Below are positions 5,176 to 7,483 of a stretch of 7,483 nucleotides of DNA, piece after piece. The stretch's first letter is position 1. Each line of letters opens with the position of its first letter. Below the pieces are notes generated by a model. That model saw only the letters and a list, made by a program, of their open reading frames with translations. It was not told the origin of the DNA and searched no databases. The translations under genes were made by a program, and so were the position numbers. This stretch comes from Chloroflexota bacterium. GTDB lineage: Bacteria; Chloroflexota; UBA6077; JACCZL01. The stretch is from the NCBI GenBank assembly GCA_020845495.1, contig JADLFM010000226.1:1-7483 (forward strand), in the 5' to 3' direction.

Positions 5176-7483
5176 ATGATCCCTGAGACGTCGCGAGAGG
5201 CGCTCCTCGACGCAATGGCGCGCTTCGACCGGGAAGAGCGTAGCTCTCCAAGGTGGCAGACCTGGGAGCAAGGGCGATTCGGTGCGCACCGGTTCGCCAT
5301 TGCCCATGACGGCCGTCTCTACCCCGTGAAGCGGATCATCAGCATAGCGAGCGGCGCTGCCTCTCCGGATTTCCTCGGCGGTGATGAGGCGAATGCCTAC
5401 GTGCAGCAGTATGGATTCCGCGTGGAGTCTCTGAAGCCCGGCGCCAAGCCGCCAGGCCAAACCGACGCAGCGATTGCGGTCCAGCCGGCCTGGATCTTCC
5501 AGGGGGACCCGAGCCAGTTCGACATCGAGGCCGCCGTGCGCGAGTTGCCTCAGATCTACTGGGGGGTGCGCCAGCATGGGGACAAGATCAGGGCCGGTGA
5601 CCGGGTGTACTTCTGGATATCGGGTCCGGACGCTGGCATCGTCGCCGTGGGGACGATCCTCGCCGATCCAGGTGACCGTGAGTCAGCCGAGGCCGAACAG
5701 CGCTTCTACCGGGACACCGACCGGTTCCAGGGTACACACCGACAGGTCCCCGTCCGCATCGACGAGGTTCTGCCGGAACGCATTCGCCGCACCGAGCTCC
5801 GCGAGCATCCGGTGCTGCGCGATCTGACCATCCTTCAGCTCGCCCAGGGGACGAACTTCATCGTCAGGCCTGACCAGGCCGCCGCGCTTCAGGCGCTGAT
5901 CGCCGAGCGGCTCCCGGCTCTGAGCGCACCGGTCGCACATCAGCCGCCCAGCAAACGGAATCCACCTATCCAGTTCTCATCGCTCCTGCACACGCTGGAA
6001 GAAGACGGGCTCTACTTCCCCGTCGAGCTGGTCAGCAACTACCTGCTGGCGCTCCAGACGAAGCGATTCGTCATCCTGACCGGTATCTCGGGCACGGGCA
6101 AGACCCAGCTCGCCCTGGCCATCGCCCGGGCCTTCCAGGCGCGCGTCCAGGTCGACGCCACACGCCGAGCTACCGAAGGCGCGGTAGAGCAGCAGGTCTT
6201 GCCGTACATGGTCAAGTACCATCGTCTGACATTGCCGTCTGCCCTCCGGGCCAACCTGACGCTGCCTGCCCTGGACCTCGAACGGAACAGCGGCCAGATC
6301 GAGGTGCTCTACCCGGCCGGACGGACAGCGCTGCGCTTCTACCGAGACCCGGATCGTCCCGTGGTGGAGCTGCTGTTCAGCGGCGAGTTTCGCGCCTGGT
6401 TCGACTCGGAGCTACAGGTCGGCGATCGTTTCCAGCTCGATGTTGCACCGCGCGACGGAGACGGTGCTGACAGCCTGAGATTCAGCCTGCCGGTGACTGA
6501 GACCCGCGAGGAGCTGTTGGACAACTATCGAGTCATCGCCGTCCGACCCGACTGGACCGACAATCGGGGACTGCTTGGGTACCACAACCCCCTCACGGAG
6601 CAGTACACCACGACGGCCCTCCTCGATTTGCTGCTCCGGGCTGAAGCCGAGTGCCTGAGGGCGAAGCGTGAGGGCGGCCGTCAACCGTATCCGTTCTTCG
6701 CCATCCTGGACGAGATGAATCTGGCGCACGTCGAGCACTATTTCTCTGACTTCCTCTCCGCGATGGAATCAGGCGAGGAGATCGATCTGCATGCCGACGC
6801 GGTGTTAGAGGCGGGAGAAGGCGCCCAGGGGGCCCCCATGCCGCGCCGCTTCAAGATCCCACCGAACGTCTTCTTCACCGGCACGGTGAATGTCGATGAG
6901 ACAACCTCGATGTTCAGCCCGAAGGTGCTCGACCGTGCGTTCACGATCGAGCTCGATCAGGTGGACCTCGCCGGCTATGGCGACATCGAGAGCCCGGGTG
7001 ACTTCGTGGCCGACGACTCGCCGGCATCAGGGTTGAGCCTGGAGTCGTTCCCGGGGGCGCTGGAACCGTGGCGAAAACCCGACACCGATGACTGGCGAGC
7101 GTTCGCCGGGCTCGGCGACGGCGCGCTCCACCGGAGCATGCTGGAGCTACACAGCCTCCTGGCTCGTAGCCATCGCCACTTCGGCTATCGGGTCGCGAAC
7201 GAGATCGCGCGCTTCGTGACCCTCGCCGCCGAGCAAGCGAGCGATGAGCCCGAGGCACTGTGGGCCGCGCTCGACCTGGCCATGCTGGAGAAAGTGCTGC
7301 CGAAGTTTCACGGCACCCAGCAGGAGCTGGAAGAGCCGCTCCGCTCACTCTTCACGTTCTTCATCACCAGGAAGACAGGCGGAGGATCAGTCGGGGCATC
7401 GAACGAGACGTCGTGGATGCTTCGGGGCACGCAGCTCGTGCCAGCAGGGGCAGTTTCGGTGGTGGACGGGAATGACGCGGAGA
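5176..7483 (+). CDS. McrB-like AAA+ GTPase with ScoMcrA-type head and EVE domain (type IV restriction), C-terminus cut off by window
   Basis: The frame is open from the ATG at 5176 to the right edge, giving 769 complete codons with no stop. Residues 1-86 resemble the ScoMcrA-type N-terminal head domain (the HDGRLYPVKRIISIASG core, then the YGFRVESL end). Residues about 104-246 are an EVE/PUA-like domain (PAWIFQG, IYWGVRQH, GDRVYFWISG, GIVAVGTI), a fold that reads modified bases. The McrB-type AAA+ module has Walker A GISGTGKT (303-310), the VRPDWTDNRGLLGYHNP segment (456-472), Walker B FFAILDEMNLA (507-517) and the sensor segment TGTVNVDETTSMFSPKVLDR (568-587). A C-terminal helical bundle includes HFGYRVANEIARF. 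About 115 residues (335-448) are inserted between Walker A and Walker B. In McrBC systems the McrB hexamer binds modified DNA, and GTP hydrolysis drives translocation and cleavage by McrC. No mcrC is in the window; one is expected immediately downstream. The gene is divergent from the CBS-HEPN gene across 159 bp. Confidence 0.92.
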   Translation, partial: MIPETSREALLDAMARFDREERSSPRWQTWEQGRFGAHRFAIAHDGRLYPVKRIISIASGAASPDFLGGDEANAYVQQYGFRVESLKPGAKPPGQTDAAIAVQPAWIFQGDPSQFDIEAAVRELPQIYWGVRQHGDKIRAGDRVYFWISGPDAGIVAVGTILADPGDRESAEAEQRFYRDTDRFQGTHRQVPVRIDEVLPERIRRTELREHPVLRDLTILQLAQGTNFIVRPDQAAALQALIAERLPALSAPVAHQPPSKRNPPIQFSSLLHTLEEDGLYFPVELVSNYLLALQTKRFVILTGISGTGKTQLALAIARAFQARVQVDATRRATEGAVEQQVLPYMVKYHRLTLPSALRANLTLPALDLERNSGQIEVLYPAGRTALRFYRDPDRPVVELLFSGEFRAWFDSELQVGDRFQLDVAPRDGDGADSLRFSLPVTETREELLDNYRVIAVRPDWTDNRGLLGYHNPLTEQYTTTALLDLLLRAEAECLRAKREGGRQPYPFFAILDEMNLAHVEHYFSDFLSAMESGEEIDLHADAVLEAGEGAQGAPMPRRFKIPPNVFFTGTVNVDETTSMFSPKVLDRAFTIELDQVDLAGYGDIESPGDFVADDSPASGLSLESFPGALEPWRKPDTDDWRAFAGLGDGALHRSMLELHSLLARSHRHFGYRVANEIARFVTLAAEQASDEPEALWAALDLAMLEKVLPKFHGTQQELEEPLRSLFTFFITRKTGGGSVGASNETSWMLRGTQLVPAGAVSVVDGNDAE

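Noticed and set aside
5113..5577. A 154-codon minus-strand open frame spanning the start of the McrB-like gene.
   Set aside because: It overlaps the recognisable head and EVE domains of the plus-strand gene, and its own translation shows no motif or ribosome-binding site.

Overview
The window is high-GC bacterial DNA with dense coding and looks like part of a chromosomal anti-phage defence island. Composition and codon use (strong G/C at third positions) would suit Actinomycetota or Chloroflexota, but no marker gene allows a firm placement. Four protein genes can be supported, and both window edges cut through a gene. I see no tRNA, rRNA, CRISPR array, transposase or integrase.

Layout. (1) Bases 1-3236, plus strand: the C-terminal ~1077 residues of a large Eco57I/PglX/DrmMI-type adenine-N6 DNA methyltransferase. 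It carries the NPPW motif, a target-recognition region, a disordered tail with a duplicated 18-residue motif, and a terminal winged-helix-like domain. (2) Bases 3305-3850, plus strand, 68 nt downstream: a 181-residue Trp/Cys-containing protein of unknown function, probably in the same transcript. (3) Bases 3913-5016, minus strand, convergent with (2): a protein of about 367 residues combining a CBS pair, a HEPN-like helical domain with an RNSVMH (R-x4-H) motif, and a C-terminal Cys/His module. (4) Bases 5176 to the right edge, plus strand, divergent from (3): a McrB-like AAA+ GTPase with a ScoMcrA-type N-terminal head, an EVE base-reader domain and an unusual extra domain inserted between Walker A and Walker B. 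A McrC nuclease partner would be expected just beyond the right edge.

How the parts may work together (inference). The methyltransferase modifies adenine as the self-marking part of a restriction or exclusion system. The McrB-like protein belongs to type IV systems, which attack DNA carrying foreign (typically cytosine) modifications. The CBS-HEPN protein is a plausible nucleotide-sensing toxin RNase that could act as an abortive-infection backstop. It shares a 159-bp divergent intergenic region with the McrB-like gene, and that region holds two inverted repeats, so the two genes may be co-regulated. The CBS-HEPN-Cys/His protein and the McrB-like protein with its inserted domain are the most novel items here.
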